From the NCBI GenBank assembly GCA_038255145.1, contig JBBSLP010000022.1, positions 1-64,000 of the forward strand: a stretch of DNA of 64,000 bases. The letters run 5' to 3'. The position numbers were made by a program, and so were the translations under genes. The stretch's first letter is position 1; each line of letters starts with the position of its first letter. This document shows, piece after piece, positions 28,661 through 36,791 of this stretch. Source of the DNA: WHTX01 sp038255145 (GTDB taxonomy: Bacteria > Actinomycetota > Acidimicrobiia > Acidimicrobiales > CAIXPF01). The notes beneath the pieces were generated by a model, which was not told where the DNA came from, searched no databases, and saw only the letters and a list, made by a program, of their open reading frames with translations.

Positions 28661-28672
28661 GAACATGCGTTC
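28661..28672. promoter_or_regulatory. LexA (SOS) box upstream of imuA'-imuB
   Basis: GAACATGCGTTC is a perfect GAAC-N4-GTTC palindrome with C and G flanks, just upstream of the imuA' start. Together with the box before dnaE2 it indicates joint SOS control of the mutasome. Confidence 0.85.
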
Positions 28673-28758
28673 GCACTTGTCCAGCGGTCGGCCGATGTCC
28701 CTGCTGACCTGGGTGACGGCGACGGTCGACAGCGATGGGCGGTGGCGGCCGGGGCGGC

Positions 28759-29592
28759 TCAGCGCCGCTGCAGCGCCTCGATGACGGCCACGGCTCCGCG
28801 ACCGTCGGCTGCCCAGGCCTGGGCACCGAGGGCCAGGGCGTGCTCCTCGTCGACCACGGCCTGGCCGCCGAGCACCACGGGCACCAGGGGCATCGCCGCC
28901 CGCACCGCGGTCACCACCGAGACCACCTCCTCGTCCCTCCCGGGGATGGTGGCGCTGACGCACACGGCCACCAGGCGGTCGATCCGTCCGGCCAACAGGG
29001 CGAAGCCGCTGGCGGGCACGTCCGCCCCCAGGTCTTCACCCTCGAAGCCGGCCTGGCGGAACAGGTCGACGAGGATGGTCACGGCCACGTCGTGGCGCTC
29101 GCCGGGGACGCAGCCGACGATGATGGCGCCGCGGGCCCGACCCCGGCGTCGGAAGCGGGGGGAGAGGCGGCCCAGGGCCTGGCGCACGACGACGCTGGCC
29201 CGGCGTTCGTCGACCACATCGATCTCGCCCGCCGCCCAGCGGTCACCGACCCGGTGCAGGGCGGGGGTGATCATGTCCAGGTAGACGTCCTCGGCGCTGT
29301 AACCGGCCACCATGGCGGCCTCGATGATCGACCAGCACCCGGGAGCGTCGCCCGCCACCAGTCGGGTCTCGAGACGGCTCGACCAGTCGACGGGTTGGCG
29401 CACCAGGGGTGCCGCATCGGCAGGCTGCACGGTGCGGTTGCAGAAGCGGTCGAGCTCCTCGGGATCGACGTGCCAGGTGGAGCCGACCTTGGTGGCGTCG
29501 AGCTGGCCGAGCCGCACGTAGCGGTACACGGTCATGTAGTGGACGCCCAGCGCCTCGGCGACCTCGTGCAGCGTCAACTGGGAACGGGACAC
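28759..29592 (-). CDS. Helix-turn-helix regulator with cobalamin-binding-type domain
   Basis: A 277-residue transcription regulator. An N-terminal excisionase/MerR-like HTH (LTLHEVAEALGVHYMTVYRY, residues 5-50) is followed by a helical B12-binding cap (about 70-155; AEDVYLDMITPALHRVGDRW) and a Rossmann B12-binding domain (about 160-275) with VPGERHDVAV in place of the cobalamin His motif and a terminal GGQAVV turn. This is the CarH/LitR layout of light- or B12-responsive repressors, though the HTH differs. GTG 29592 has GGAGG upstream. Target genes are unknown. Confidence 0.82.
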   Translation of the reverse strand: MSRSQLTLHEVAEALGVHYMTVYRYVRLGQLDATKVGSTWHVDPEELDRFCNRTVQPADAAPLVRQPVDWSSRLETRLVAGDAPGCWSIIEAAMVAGYSAEDVYLDMITPALHRVGDRWAAGEIDVVDERRASVVVRQALGRLSPRFRRRGRARGAIIVGCVPGERHDVAVTILVDLFRQAGFEGEDLGADVPASGFALLAGRIDRLVAVCVSATIPGRDEEVVSVVTAVRAAMPLVPVVLGGQAVVDEEHALALGAQAWAADGRGAVAVIEALQRR

Positions 29593-29698
29593 GCCGCCTC
29601 CAGCCACCTGTAGCGAGCGTCGGGTCGAGCCTATGGCACCCCCGGGTGGGGACCCCGCGTCGAAGACCCCACCTCCCGAAGGGTGGCGATCGACGCCG

Positions 29699-30151
29699 TC
29701 AGTCAGCGACGGGCGCAGACGTCTCGGCGGCTGCTCCCTCGGCGGCTTCCCCTTCGACCGCATTGACCACTGCCGCGTCGACCACTGCTGCATCGACCAC
29801 TGCCGCGTCGACCACGGTGCCCTCGGCGACGAGTGCCGGGGTCTCGGCCGCGACAGCCACGGCGGCGACAGGGGGGTAGTAGAGGTACAGGTCCTCCACG
29901 ATCTCCTTGATCCCGGTGGCATCGTGGCTGTCGGTGCGCACGGTGATGACGTTGCCGTTCACGTGGATCGAGTGGATGCCGCCCCGTTCGAGCAGTCGCC
30001 GGGCCAGCACGTCGACCGGGCGGTTCCGCTGCGGCGGGCGGTCCGGGGTGAACGTGTCGTGGCCCATGCCCGACAGCACCCGGTTGGTCTCGTACTGGAT
30101 GACCCCGGGGAGGCTGGTGAGCTTCTCGATGACGGTGACAGGCTGACCCAT
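29699..30151 (-). CDS. Nfu/NifU N-terminal (scaffold) domain protein with repetitive tail
   Basis: A 150-residue protein. Residues 5-95 match the Nfu_N domain (PF08712): LPGVIQYETNRVLSGMGHD, DVLARRLLERGGIHSIHVNG and NVITVRTDS. Iron-sulfur cluster carriage is the family role, but no NifU CxxC domain is present. The tail is acidic/Ala-rich and contains three VVDAA repeats encoded by 15-bp tandem units (29765-29809), which could vary in number. ATG 30151. Confidence 0.8.
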   Translation of the reverse strand: MGQPVTVIEKLTSLPGVIQYETNRVLSGMGHDTFTPDRPPQRNRPVDVLARRLLERGGIHSIHVNGNVITVRTDSHDATGIKEIVEDLYLYYPPVAAVAVAAETPALVAEGTVVDAAVVDAAVVDAAVVNAVEGEAAEGAAAETSAPVAD

Positions 30152-30163
30152 GGCGGCCGGAGC

Positions 30164-30574
30164 CTACCGACTGGCGGCGGCGCCGGCCATGCGGTGCCCG
30201 GCGCGGGCCTGACGGCGCAGGTGGGCCAACGTCCACAGGGACAGGGCCGTGGCCACCAGGGCCAGCACCACGTGCACGACCACGAAGGCGGCTTCGTGCC
30301 CGTTGCCGGCCATGAGCACGGTGCGGACGGCCCAGTAGGCCATGGTCCACAGGGCGAAGGCGGCGACCACGACCTCGAGGCCGCCCCGCCACCACGCCGC
30401 CAACGTCACCGCGCCGCCGACCACGAAGATGGCCACCGGCACCAGCCACAGCACCCGCTCACCCCCGCTCAGGGACGCGTCCTCGGCGATGTTGCGGGCC
30501 CGGCTGATCCACACGAGCACGCTGTAGGCACCGAACACCAGCAACGGCCACCCGGCACGACGCCTGCCCGTCAT
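30164..30574 (-). CDS. Four-helix integral membrane protein of unknown function
   Basis: A 136-residue protein with four predicted transmembrane helices (WPLLVFGAYSVLVWI, VLWLVPVAIFVVGGAVTL, LEVVVAAFALWTMAYWAV and AAFVVVHVVLALVATALSLW) and a basic C-terminus. ATG 30574 begins MTGRRRAGW. No family recognised. It lies 12 bases upstream of the Nfu_N gene on the same strand. Confidence 0.7.
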   Translation of the reverse strand: MTGRRRAGWPLLVFGAYSVLVWISRARNIAEDASLSGGERVLWLVPVAIFVVGGAVTLAAWWRGGLEVVVAAFALWTMAYWAVRTVLMAGNGHEAAFVVVHVVLALVATALSLWTLAHLRRQARAGHRMAGAAASR

Positions 30575-30641
30575 GGGGCGGTCAGGGCCAGGCACGTCTT
30601 GTCGCTGCACCCCACCGAACGTAGCCCGGCCCCTTCTCCGC

Positions 30642-30680
30642 CGATGAACCGCGCCGATGAACCGCGCCGATGAACCGCGC
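30642..30680. repeat. Three perfect 13-bp tandem repeats downstream of rnhB
   Basis: The unit CGATGAACCGCGC occurs at 30642-30654, 30655-30667 and 30668-30680, in the short gap between the rnhB stop and the membrane-protein start. It does not appear to be coding. Confidence 0.8.
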
Positions 30681-30690
30681 TGGGCTGAGC

Positions 30691-31398
30691 TCAGAACAGG
30701 GAGGGCTGGTCGTCGAGCTCGACGGGACGGGGGCGGTGCAGCCCCGGCCACGGCAGGTGGTCCATGAACACCCAGGCCCGACGGTGGATGGCACTGGGAC
30801 CGATGCCCTTGAGCGCCACCTTGTGGCGGGGGCAGGGATAGCCCTTGTTGAGCTCGAAGTCCCAGAACGGGTAGCTCTCGGCCTCGGCCCGCATGATGCG
30901 GTCCCTGGTCACCTTGGCCAGGATCGACGCCGCGGCGATGGACAGGCAGGTGGCGTCGCCCTTGATGATGCGCCGGCTCCTCCCCCCACCCACGAAGTCC
31001 CAGTTGCCGTCGATCAGCACCTGGTCGGGCGCCACCCCCAGGCCCTCGATGGCCCGGCGGGCGGCCAGCTTCTGCGCCGCGGACATGCCCAGGCCGTCGC
31101 ACTCCTCCTGGGAGGCGTGCCCGACCGACCACGCCGTGCACCACTCGGCGATGCGGTCGAACATGGCTTCGCGCTCGCGCTCGCTGAGCATCTTGGAGTC
31201 GCGGACCTTGTTGACCCGCCGGTCACGGGGCAGCACGGCGGCGCCCACGGTGATGGGGCCGGCCCACGAACCCCGCCCGACCTCGTCGACGCCCACCACC
31301 ACCTGGTGCCCGGCGTCCCACAACTCGCGCTCGACGGCCAGGGACGGCGCGCTGGCCCGCAGGGCTCGCCGGAGACGGGGCACGGCCGCGCTGCTCAT
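30691..31398 (-). CDS. rnhB: Ribonuclease HII
   Basis: A 235-residue endonuclease that removes RNA from RNA/DNA hybrids and single ribonucleotides from DNA. The catalytic block VDEVGRGSWAGP supplies Asp and Glu; further family blocks are DSKMLSEREREAMF, IKGDATCLSIAAASILAKVT (third Asp region), and NKGYPCPRHKVAL. About 25 residues precede the core. ATG 31398. Confidence 0.94.
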   Translation of the reverse strand: MSSAAVPRLRRALRASAPSLAVERELWDAGHQVVVGVDEVGRGSWAGPITVGAAVLPRDRRVNKVRDSKMLSEREREAMFDRIAEWCTAWSVGHASQEECDGLGMSAAQKLAARRAIEGLGVAPDQVLIDGNWDFVGGGRSRRIIKGDATCLSIAAASILAKVTRDRIMRAEAESYPFWDFELNKGYPCPRHKVALKGIGPSAIHRRAWVFMDHLPWPGLHRPRPVELDDQPSLF

Positions 31399-31457
31399 CG
31401 GGCGGACGCTACCCGAGCACCGCGGCGCGAAGCTGCCCCGGCCCGGCCGACATCAGC

Positions 31458-31865
31458 TCAGTCGAGCGCGGCCACGTTGGCCGCCTCTGAGGCGTCGGCC
31501 TCGGTGCCCAGGAACGCCTCGACCAGCTCGGACGCCACCACCGGCGAGGTCAGCCGCAGGCCCAGGGCCAGCACGTTGGCGTCGTTCCAGCGCCGGGCGC
31601 CCCGGGCGGTCTCGGCGTCGGTGCACAGGGCGGCACGGGCCCCGGGCACCTTGTTGGCGGCCATGGACACCCCGGTGCCCGTCCAGCAGCACACGATGCC
31701 CCGCTCGGCGTCGCCCCCGGCCACGGCCCGACCGACCGCAGCACCTGCCTGGGGCCAGGGCACGCCCTCGCCCACCACCACCAGCTCGTGACCGGCGGCC
31801 ACCAGATCGGCCTTGACCTGCTCGGTCACCGTCGTCACCTCATCGGTCGCGAAGGCCACCCGCAC
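31458..31865 (-). CDS. RpiB/LacAB-family sugar-phosphate isomerase-like protein
   Basis: A 135-residue protein of the RpiB fold, which interconverts ribose 5-phosphate and ribulose 5-phosphate or related sugars. It starts VRVAFATDEVT from GTG 31865, and the catalytic Cys block reads CCWTGTGVSMAANKVPGARA, with NDANVLALGLRLT near the C-terminus. It is slightly shorter than typical RpiB (about 150). The usual D-H opening (GxDHAG) is replaced by ATDEVT, so substrate specificity may differ. Confidence 0.82.
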   Translation of the reverse strand: MRVAFATDEVTTVTEQVKADLVAAGHELVVVGEGVPWPQAGAAVGRAVAGGDAERGIVCCWTGTGVSMAANKVPGARAALCTDAETARGARRWNDANVLALGLRLTSPVVASELVEAFLGTEADASEAANVAALD

Positions 31866-31946
31866 GCCCGGACGCTACCGGGCCGGCGGTCGGCCGGCGG
31901 TGGAGAGGCCGGTCCCACCTCGCGGCGGAGGGCAGACTGTCGGGCG

Positions 31947-33014
31947 ATGCGAGACGAGCTGCGCTTCGGATGGTTCATCCCCACCTCGGGCGACACCACC
32001 CGGTTGGGACAGGACCCCACCGAGATCCCCCCCGGCCTCGACCACTTCGTGGCCGTGGCCCGCGCTGCCGAGGCGGCCGGGTTCGCCTACGCCCTCGTGC
32101 CCGTGCAGACGGCGTGCTGGGACGCCTACGTGGCCTGCTCGTTCATCGCCGCCCGCACGGAAAGGCTCTCCCTGCTGCTGGCCGCCCGACCCGGCTTCGT
32201 GAACCCGACCGTGCTGGCCAAGATGATCGCCACCTTCGACCAGCTGTCGGGGGGGCGGGTCATGGTCAACCTCATCGCCGGCGGCGGCGCCGACGAGCTG
32301 GCCGCGGACGGCATGTTCCTCGACCACGACGACCGCTACGCCCTCATGGACGAGTCGGTGCAGGTGATGAAGGCGGTGTGGACCAGCCGCAGCCCGGTCG
32401 ACTTCGACGGGCGCTTCGTAGGGGTGCGAGGGGCCCGGGTTCTGCCCCGGCCGCTCCAGCACCCCCACCCGCCGTTCTACCTGGGGGGAGGGTCCGACGC
32501 GGCCAAGGCCGTGTCGGTGCGCCACTCCGACGTGCACCTCTTCTGGGGCGATCACCCCGACCGCATCAAGGCCCAGGTGGCCGAGCTGCAGGCCCTCGAA
32601 GTGGCCTCCGACCGCGACCCCACCCACCCCCTGGCCTTCGGCATGCGCCTCCAGATCATCGTGCGCGACACCGAGGCCGAGGCCTGGGAGGCGGCCGAGG
32701 CCCTCGTCGCCGGACGGCGGGAGGCCACGGTGCGCCGGGTGGCCACCATGTGGGAGCAGTCCACCATCCAGGGCCGCCAGCAGCAGCTGTCAGGTGGGGA
32801 GGACCTCCACGTCGACGGCCACCCCCACCTGTGGGCCGGCATCGGCCTCGTCCGCCCCGGCGCCGGTGTGGCCGTCGTCGGCGATCCCCACCAGGTGGCC
32901 GCCACCCTGGGCGAGTTCGTCGACGCCGGCTGCCGCGAGTTCTGCCTGTCCGGCTACCCCCACCACACCGAGGCCACCCGGGTGGGCGAGCTCGTCCTGC
33001 CCCTCATGCGCTGA
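31947..33014 (+). CDS. SsuD-like alkanesulfonate monooxygenase (LLM class)
   Basis: A 355-residue luciferase-like enzyme closest in pattern to FMNH2-dependent alkanesulfonate monooxygenase: FGWFIPTSGD, ALVPVQTACWDAYVACSFIA, LLLAARPGFVNPTVLAKM, GRVMVNLIAGGG and PPFYLGGGSDAA. SsuD enzymes release sulfite from alkanesulfonates for sulfur supply. No flavin reductase or sulfonate transporter is next to it, so the substrate is inferred only from family. ATG 31947. Confidence 0.85.
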   Translation: MRDELRFGWFIPTSGDTTRLGQDPTEIPPGLDHFVAVARAAEAAGFAYALVPVQTACWDAYVACSFIAARTERLSLLLAARPGFVNPTVLAKMIATFDQLSGGRVMVNLIAGGGADELAADGMFLDHDDRYALMDESVQVMKAVWTSRSPVDFDGRFVGVRGARVLPRPLQHPHPPFYLGGGSDAAKAVSVRHSDVHLFWGDHPDRIKAQVAELQALEVASDRDPTHPLAFGMRLQIIVRDTEAEAWEAAEALVAGRREATVRRVATMWEQSTIQGRQQQLSGGEDLHVDGHPHLWAGIGLVRPGAGVAVVGDPHQVAATLGEFVDAGCREFCLSGYPHHTEATRVGELVLPLMR

Positions 33015-33023
33015 CCGTGCGGG

Positions 33024-34817
33024 TCAGCTGAACTCGTCGGGGCCCTCGTCCACCGGGGCTTCGTCCACCGGGGCTTCGTCCACCGGGGTATCGGCCGACG
33101 GCGAGGTTGACGGGGGCGCCAGGGTCGGTCCGGGCTCCGGTTCCACGTCGAGCACCCGGGGCGGGCCACCGTCGCCAGGCTCCAGCGGGGGGGCTTCGAG
33201 GAGGGCTTCGCCACGGGCGGTCACGGCCCGCCACGACGGGTCCAGGGCCGGGGCGCTGAACACCAGGCGGGGTGCGGTGCCCGCGGCCACCTCCATCTCC
33301 CACAGAAGGGCGGGGCGCTCGCCGTGCCAGCGCAGGGCGTAGGACAGGCGGTGGGGGCCCACGGGTAGGCCGTGGACCTCGAGCCCGGTGCCCCGCCACG
33401 CCTGGCGCCACCCCGGCAACAGCTCGATGGGTCCCTCCGGCGGCTCGGCCACGAGGGCGGCCCGCACACCGAGCAGGGCCCTGGCCCCCAACCAGGGCTC
33501 GGGCCACGTCCACGTGGACGAGGCCCCCCGCAGGAGCACGTCGACCTCGTCGGGCGCAGGGGCGGGGACGGTGGGGACAGCTTCGGCGGCCAGGGCCCGT
33601 ACCGCGGTGGCCGCGTCGACCTGTCCGGCCGCGGCCAGCAGGTCGCCCGCCGCGGCCAGGGCCGAGCGCCGGGCCCGGCGGGTGGGCGAGTCCACGTGGT
33701 CCCGGCGCAGGGCGCGGTCCAACAGGGCCACCGATCGGGCCAGGTCGTCGACGGCGGCCCGGGGCAACTCGACGTCGCCCGTGGCCCTCCAGTGCCCGTG
33801 CAGCGCGGCCAGGAACGACGCGGCCACGGCGGGGTTGTGGCTGGTGGCCAGCTCGGCGGTGAGGACCACCAGCAGCTGGGCGGCCTCGTCGTGATGACCC
33901 CAACCGTCGAGGGCCCGCACCGCGGCGCCCACGGCGGCGGCGCCGCCCGGGCTCTCGGTACCGGGCTCGACCGGGCCGCGGGCGACCACGGCGCCGGCCC
34001 CCAACACCAACTGGGCTCGGGTGGCAGCCACCGCTGCCGTCCAGCTCACGTCGGGCAGTTCGACCAGGGCGGCCGCTCCCAGCTGACGGCGCCAGCCCCG
34101 GGCGACCACGTCGGCCGCCGGCAGCCCACCCAGGGCCCCGGCCGCGGGCGGGGGGCCGGACAGGGGCACGACGGCGGTGAACGTGGTGCCGTGGGTGACG
34201 GGGTGGAGCACGGCGACCACGGGCTGGCGGGCGTGGCCGGCCACGGCCTCGTCGTCGCCCGGTTCGACGGCCTTCTCGGCCACCACCAGCTCGAAGAGGG
34301 CGTCGAGGTCGGCGGCGCCGGCCACGAAGGACGGGGTGCGGGGAGCCACCAACAGGGCGGCCCCCGCCCCGGCCCGCCACACGGCGGGGCCCTCGAAGGC
34401 CAGCTCGGAGACGGGGTTGGGCTCCAGCACCAGGGCCAGGGCGACGGGGGTGTGGGACAGGTTCTCGAGCTCGACGACCACGGCCTCGCCGCCCCCGGCC
34501 GGTCGGGCCCCGTAGACCCGCCACACGACATCGCCACCGGGGACGCGGAGCAGCGTCTCCACCACGGGGGCGTCGGCCACCAGGCGCTGACGCACGGCCA
34601 CCTCGTCGTCGAGGCGGTGCCAGCGGTCCTCGGCGCCGATCCACGGTCGCAGCGTCAACGTCGGCGTGCGCACCGCACCGTGGGCGTCGACCTCGACGGG
34701 CACGGTGGCGTCGAGCACGCCGGTGGCCGTGGCCCCCGGCTCCCGGGTGGGACTGGGGGCCGACGTGGTCCCGGGGTGGCGGCGCGACAGGGGGCCGAAG
34801 CGTCGACGCTGGGTCAC
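33024..34817 (-). CDS. Large cytoplasmic protein of unknown function, possibly glycosidase-fold
   Basis: A 597-residue protein without signal peptide. An N-terminal beta-rich half (about 35-230; EAVVVELENLSHTPVALALV, VVAVLHPVTHGTTFTAVVPL) is followed by a helical half (about 235-480; TSHNPAVAASFLAALHGHWR), recalling six-hairpin glycosidase or debranching proteins; this is inference. The C-terminus is acidic and includes three VDEAP-type repeats encoded by 15-bp units (33047-33091). GTG 34817 overlaps the stop of the 30-residue gene upstream. Confidence 0.75.
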   Translation of the reverse strand: MTQRRRFGPLSRRHPGTTSAPSPTREPGATATGVLDATVPVEVDAHGAVRTPTLTLRPWIGAEDRWHRLDDEVAVRQRLVADAPVVETLLRVPGGDVVWRVYGARPAGGGEAVVVELENLSHTPVALALVLEPNPVSELAFEGPAVWRAGAGAALLVAPRTPSFVAGAADLDALFELVVAEKAVEPGDDEAVAGHARQPVVAVLHPVTHGTTFTAVVPLSGPPPAAGALGGLPAADVVARGWRRQLGAAALVELPDVSWTAAVAATRAQLVLGAGAVVARGPVEPGTESPGGAAAVGAAVRALDGWGHHDEAAQLLVVLTAELATSHNPAVAASFLAALHGHWRATGDVELPRAAVDDLARSVALLDRALRRDHVDSPTRRARRSALAAAGDLLAAAGQVDAATAVRALAAEAVPTVPAPAPDEVDVLLRGASSTWTWPEPWLGARALLGVRAALVAEPPEGPIELLPGWRQAWRGTGLEVHGLPVGPHRLSYALRWHGERPALLWEMEVAAGTAPRLVFSAPALDPSWRAVTARGEALLEAPPLEPGDGGPPRVLDVEPEPGPTLAPPSTSPSADTPVDEAPVDEAPVDEGPDEFS

Positions 34818-34906
34818 GCGGCCACGCCTGTGGCGACGACGCTGACGGGGGCGGGGGTCAGGGTCGGCGTCAGGGCCAGGGCGGGGATCAGCAGTGCCGC
34901 GGTCAC
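34814..34906 (-). CDS. Very small coupled gene, 30 residues
   Basis: A 30-codon frame starting with GTG 34906, which overlaps the gpsA stop (GTGA), and ending with TGA 34814-34816, which overlaps the start of the 597-residue gene (GTGA). The peptide MTAALLIPALALTPTLTPAP then VSVVATGVAA is hydrophobic and could be membrane-associated. Overlap at both ends with the same geometry used by real operon genes here argues for translation. It may be a coupling ORF rather than a functional protein. Confidence 0.5.
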   Translation of the reverse strand: MTAALLIPALALTPTLTPAPVSVVATGVAA

Positions 34907-35904
34907 CGGTCGCCCTGCTCGGGCTTGGGCGATCGCCGCAGCAGACCGCGGTAGGCCTCGTAAGGAGATCGCCCCCGGTTCACGACGGCGTCCATCTCCG
35001 AACAGATGGGCAGGTCCACGCCGAACTCGCGGGCCAGTTCCATGGCCACACCCGTGGTGGCCACGCCTTCCGCCACCTGGTCCATCTCGGCCAGCACCTC
35101 GTCCAGGCGCCGACCCTTGCCCAGCTGCTCGCCCACGTAGCGGTTGCGGGACTGCTTGGAGACGCAGGTGGCCACCAGGTCGCCCATGCCGGCCAGGCTG
35201 GAGAACGTCTCGGCCCGACCACCCATGGCCACGCCCAGGCGGGTGATCTCGGCCAGACCCCGGGTGATGACCGCAGCCCGGGTGTTGTCGCCCGTGCCCA
35301 ACCCGTCGGCCATGCCCGAGGCCAGGGCGATCACGTTCTTCAACGCCCCGGCCAGCTCGCAGCCGACGACGTCGGGGTTGGTGTAGACGCGGAACAGGTC
35401 CGAGGAGAACACCCGCTGCAGGACCTCGGCCACGTTGGCCTGGTCCATGGCCACCACCGCGGCGGCGGCGTCGCCGGCCAGGATCTCCTTGGCCAGGTTG
35501 GGCCCCGTCAGCACGCCGGCGGGGTGCCCGGGCAGGACCTCGGCCACGATCTCGGTCATGCGCAGGTTGCTGACGGCCTCGAGGCCCTTGGTCAAGCTGA
35601 CCACGGGCACCCAGGGGCGCAGGTGCTCGGCCGCCTCCTCGAGGGTGGCCCGGAAGCCATGGGAGGGCACGGCCATGACGAGCACGTCGGCCTCGCTGAC
35701 CGCGTCGGCCAGGTCAGACGTGGCCCGCAACGAGTCGGTGAGCTCGTACCCGGGCAGGTAGATGCTGTTGCGGTGCTCCTTGTGGATCTCGACGGCCAGG
35801 TCGGGCCGTCGAGCCCACACGGTCGCATGCGTGTTCTTGGCGGCCAGGGAGGCCACCGTCGTGCCCCACGAACCGGCGCCGACCACCACCACCCGGATGT
35901 TCAT
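34903..35904 (-). CDS. gpsA: NAD(P)-dependent glycerol-3-phosphate dehydrogenase
   Basis: A 333-residue enzyme that reduces dihydroxyacetone phosphate to sn-glycerol 3-phosphate for phospholipid synthesis. The nucleotide-binding opening RVVVVGAGSWGTTVASLAA, the LTKGLE motif, LTGPNLAKEI, catalytic Lys in CELAGALKNVIALASGM, and the GMGDLVATC block are all intact. ATG 35904 lies divergent to cofC across a 170-base region holding a 22-bp palindrome. Its stop overlaps the small gene downstream. Confidence 0.95.
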   Translation of the reverse strand: MNIRVVVVGAGSWGTTVASLAAKNTHATVWARRPDLAVEIHKEHRNSIYLPGYELTDSLRATSDLADAVSEADVLVMAVPSHGFRATLEEAAEHLRPWVPVVSLTKGLEAVSNLRMTEIVAEVLPGHPAGVLTGPNLAKEILAGDAAAAVVAMDQANVAEVLQRVFSSDLFRVYTNPDVVGCELAGALKNVIALASGMADGLGTGDNTRAAVITRGLAEITRLGVAMGGRAETFSSLAGMGDLVATCVSKQSRNRYVGEQLGKGRRLDEVLAEMDQVAEGVATTGVAMELAREFGVDLPICSEMDAVVNRGRSPYEAYRGLLRRSPKPEQGDR

Positions 35905-36022
35905 GGCTGCATCATCTCGGTGAGGGTCCTCCGCCGTCCGTTCGTCGCGCCAACCCTAGTGACCGCCGCCACCGACCCTGAACGCACGGCCCCAAGACGC
36001 AGGAGCCACGACGCCGACGCCC

Positions 36023-36044
36023 GACATGCCGCCGGCGGCATGTC
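36023..36044. promoter_or_regulatory. Perfect 22-bp palindrome between gpsA and cofC
   Basis: The sequence GACATGCCGCC followed directly by its reverse complement forms a perfect, loop-free palindrome 30 bases before the cofC start, in a divergent intergenic region. A dimeric regulator binding site is possible, as is a cruciform or hairpin; nothing identifies the protein. Confidence 0.5.
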
Positions 36045-36074
36045 ACCGTCCCGGCGCGACCTAGGCTCCGGCCC

Positions 36075-36680
36075 GTGACGAGGACACCACCGCCGCCCGT
36101 CGCGTCGGTGCTGGTGCCGGTCAAGGCGTTCTCGCAGGCCAAGCGGCGACTGGCCGAGGCCCTGCCCCCCTCCGAACGGGCCGCCCTGGCCCGGCGCATG
36201 GCCACCGGCGTGATCGCCGCGGCCGCCCCCCTGCCCGTGGCCGTGGTGTGCGACGACGACGAGGTGGCCGAGTGGGCGGCATCGCTGGGGGCCGAGGTGC
36301 TGTGGCGGCCCGGCCAGGGCCTGAACCCGGCCGTCACCGACGGCGTGGCCACGCTGGGGGCCCGGGGGGTGACCCGGGTGGTGGTGGCCCACGGTGACCT
36401 GCCCCTGGCCCGCCAACTGGCATGGGTGGCCGCCTTCCCCGGGGTCACCATCGTGCCCGACCGTCGCGACGAGGGCACCAACGTGATGTGCGTGCCCGCA
36501 TCGGCCGGTTTCACCTTCTCCTACGGCGGCGGGTCGTTCCGGCGCCACGCGGCCGAGGCCCGCCGCCTGGGCCGGGGCCTGCGGGTGGTCCGCGACCCCC
36601 TGCTGGGCTGGGACGTCGACCTGCCCGTCGACCTCGTCCTGCCCGGGGGCGGGGGCGGGCTGCCCCGCGGATCGCGGTGA
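36075..36680 (+). CDS. cofC: 2-phospho-L-lactate guanylyltransferase (F420 biosynthesis)
   Basis: A 201-residue CofC/FbiD-type nucleotidyltransferase that makes the activated lactyl- or enolpyruvyl-diphospho-guanosine precursor of coenzyme F420. The family pattern is evident: VLVPVKAFSQAKRRLAEAL (nucleotide binding), VVVAHGDLPLA (metal-binding Asp), PDRRDEGTNVMCVP and FSYGGGSFRRHAAEA. GTG 36075. Other F420 genes are not in the window, but several predicted F420-type LLM oxidoreductases are. Confidence 0.9.
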   Translation: MTRTPPPPVASVLVPVKAFSQAKRRLAEALPPSERAALARRMATGVIAAAAPLPVAVVCDDDEVAEWAASLGAEVLWRPGQGLNPAVTDGVATLGARGVTRVVVAHGDLPLARQLAWVAAFPGVTIVPDRRDEGTNVMCVPASAGFTFSYGGGSFRRHAAEARRLGRGLRVVRDPLLGWDVDLPVDLVLPGGGGGLPRGSR

Positions 36681-36791
36681 ACATCCCCGTGAGCGCCCGG
36701 TCGACCACCTGGTGAGCTGGACGGATGGGCCGGGCGGGCCGGTGGCGAGGCGAGACCTCTCCGGGGACACCGTGCCCGTAACATCCCCCCG

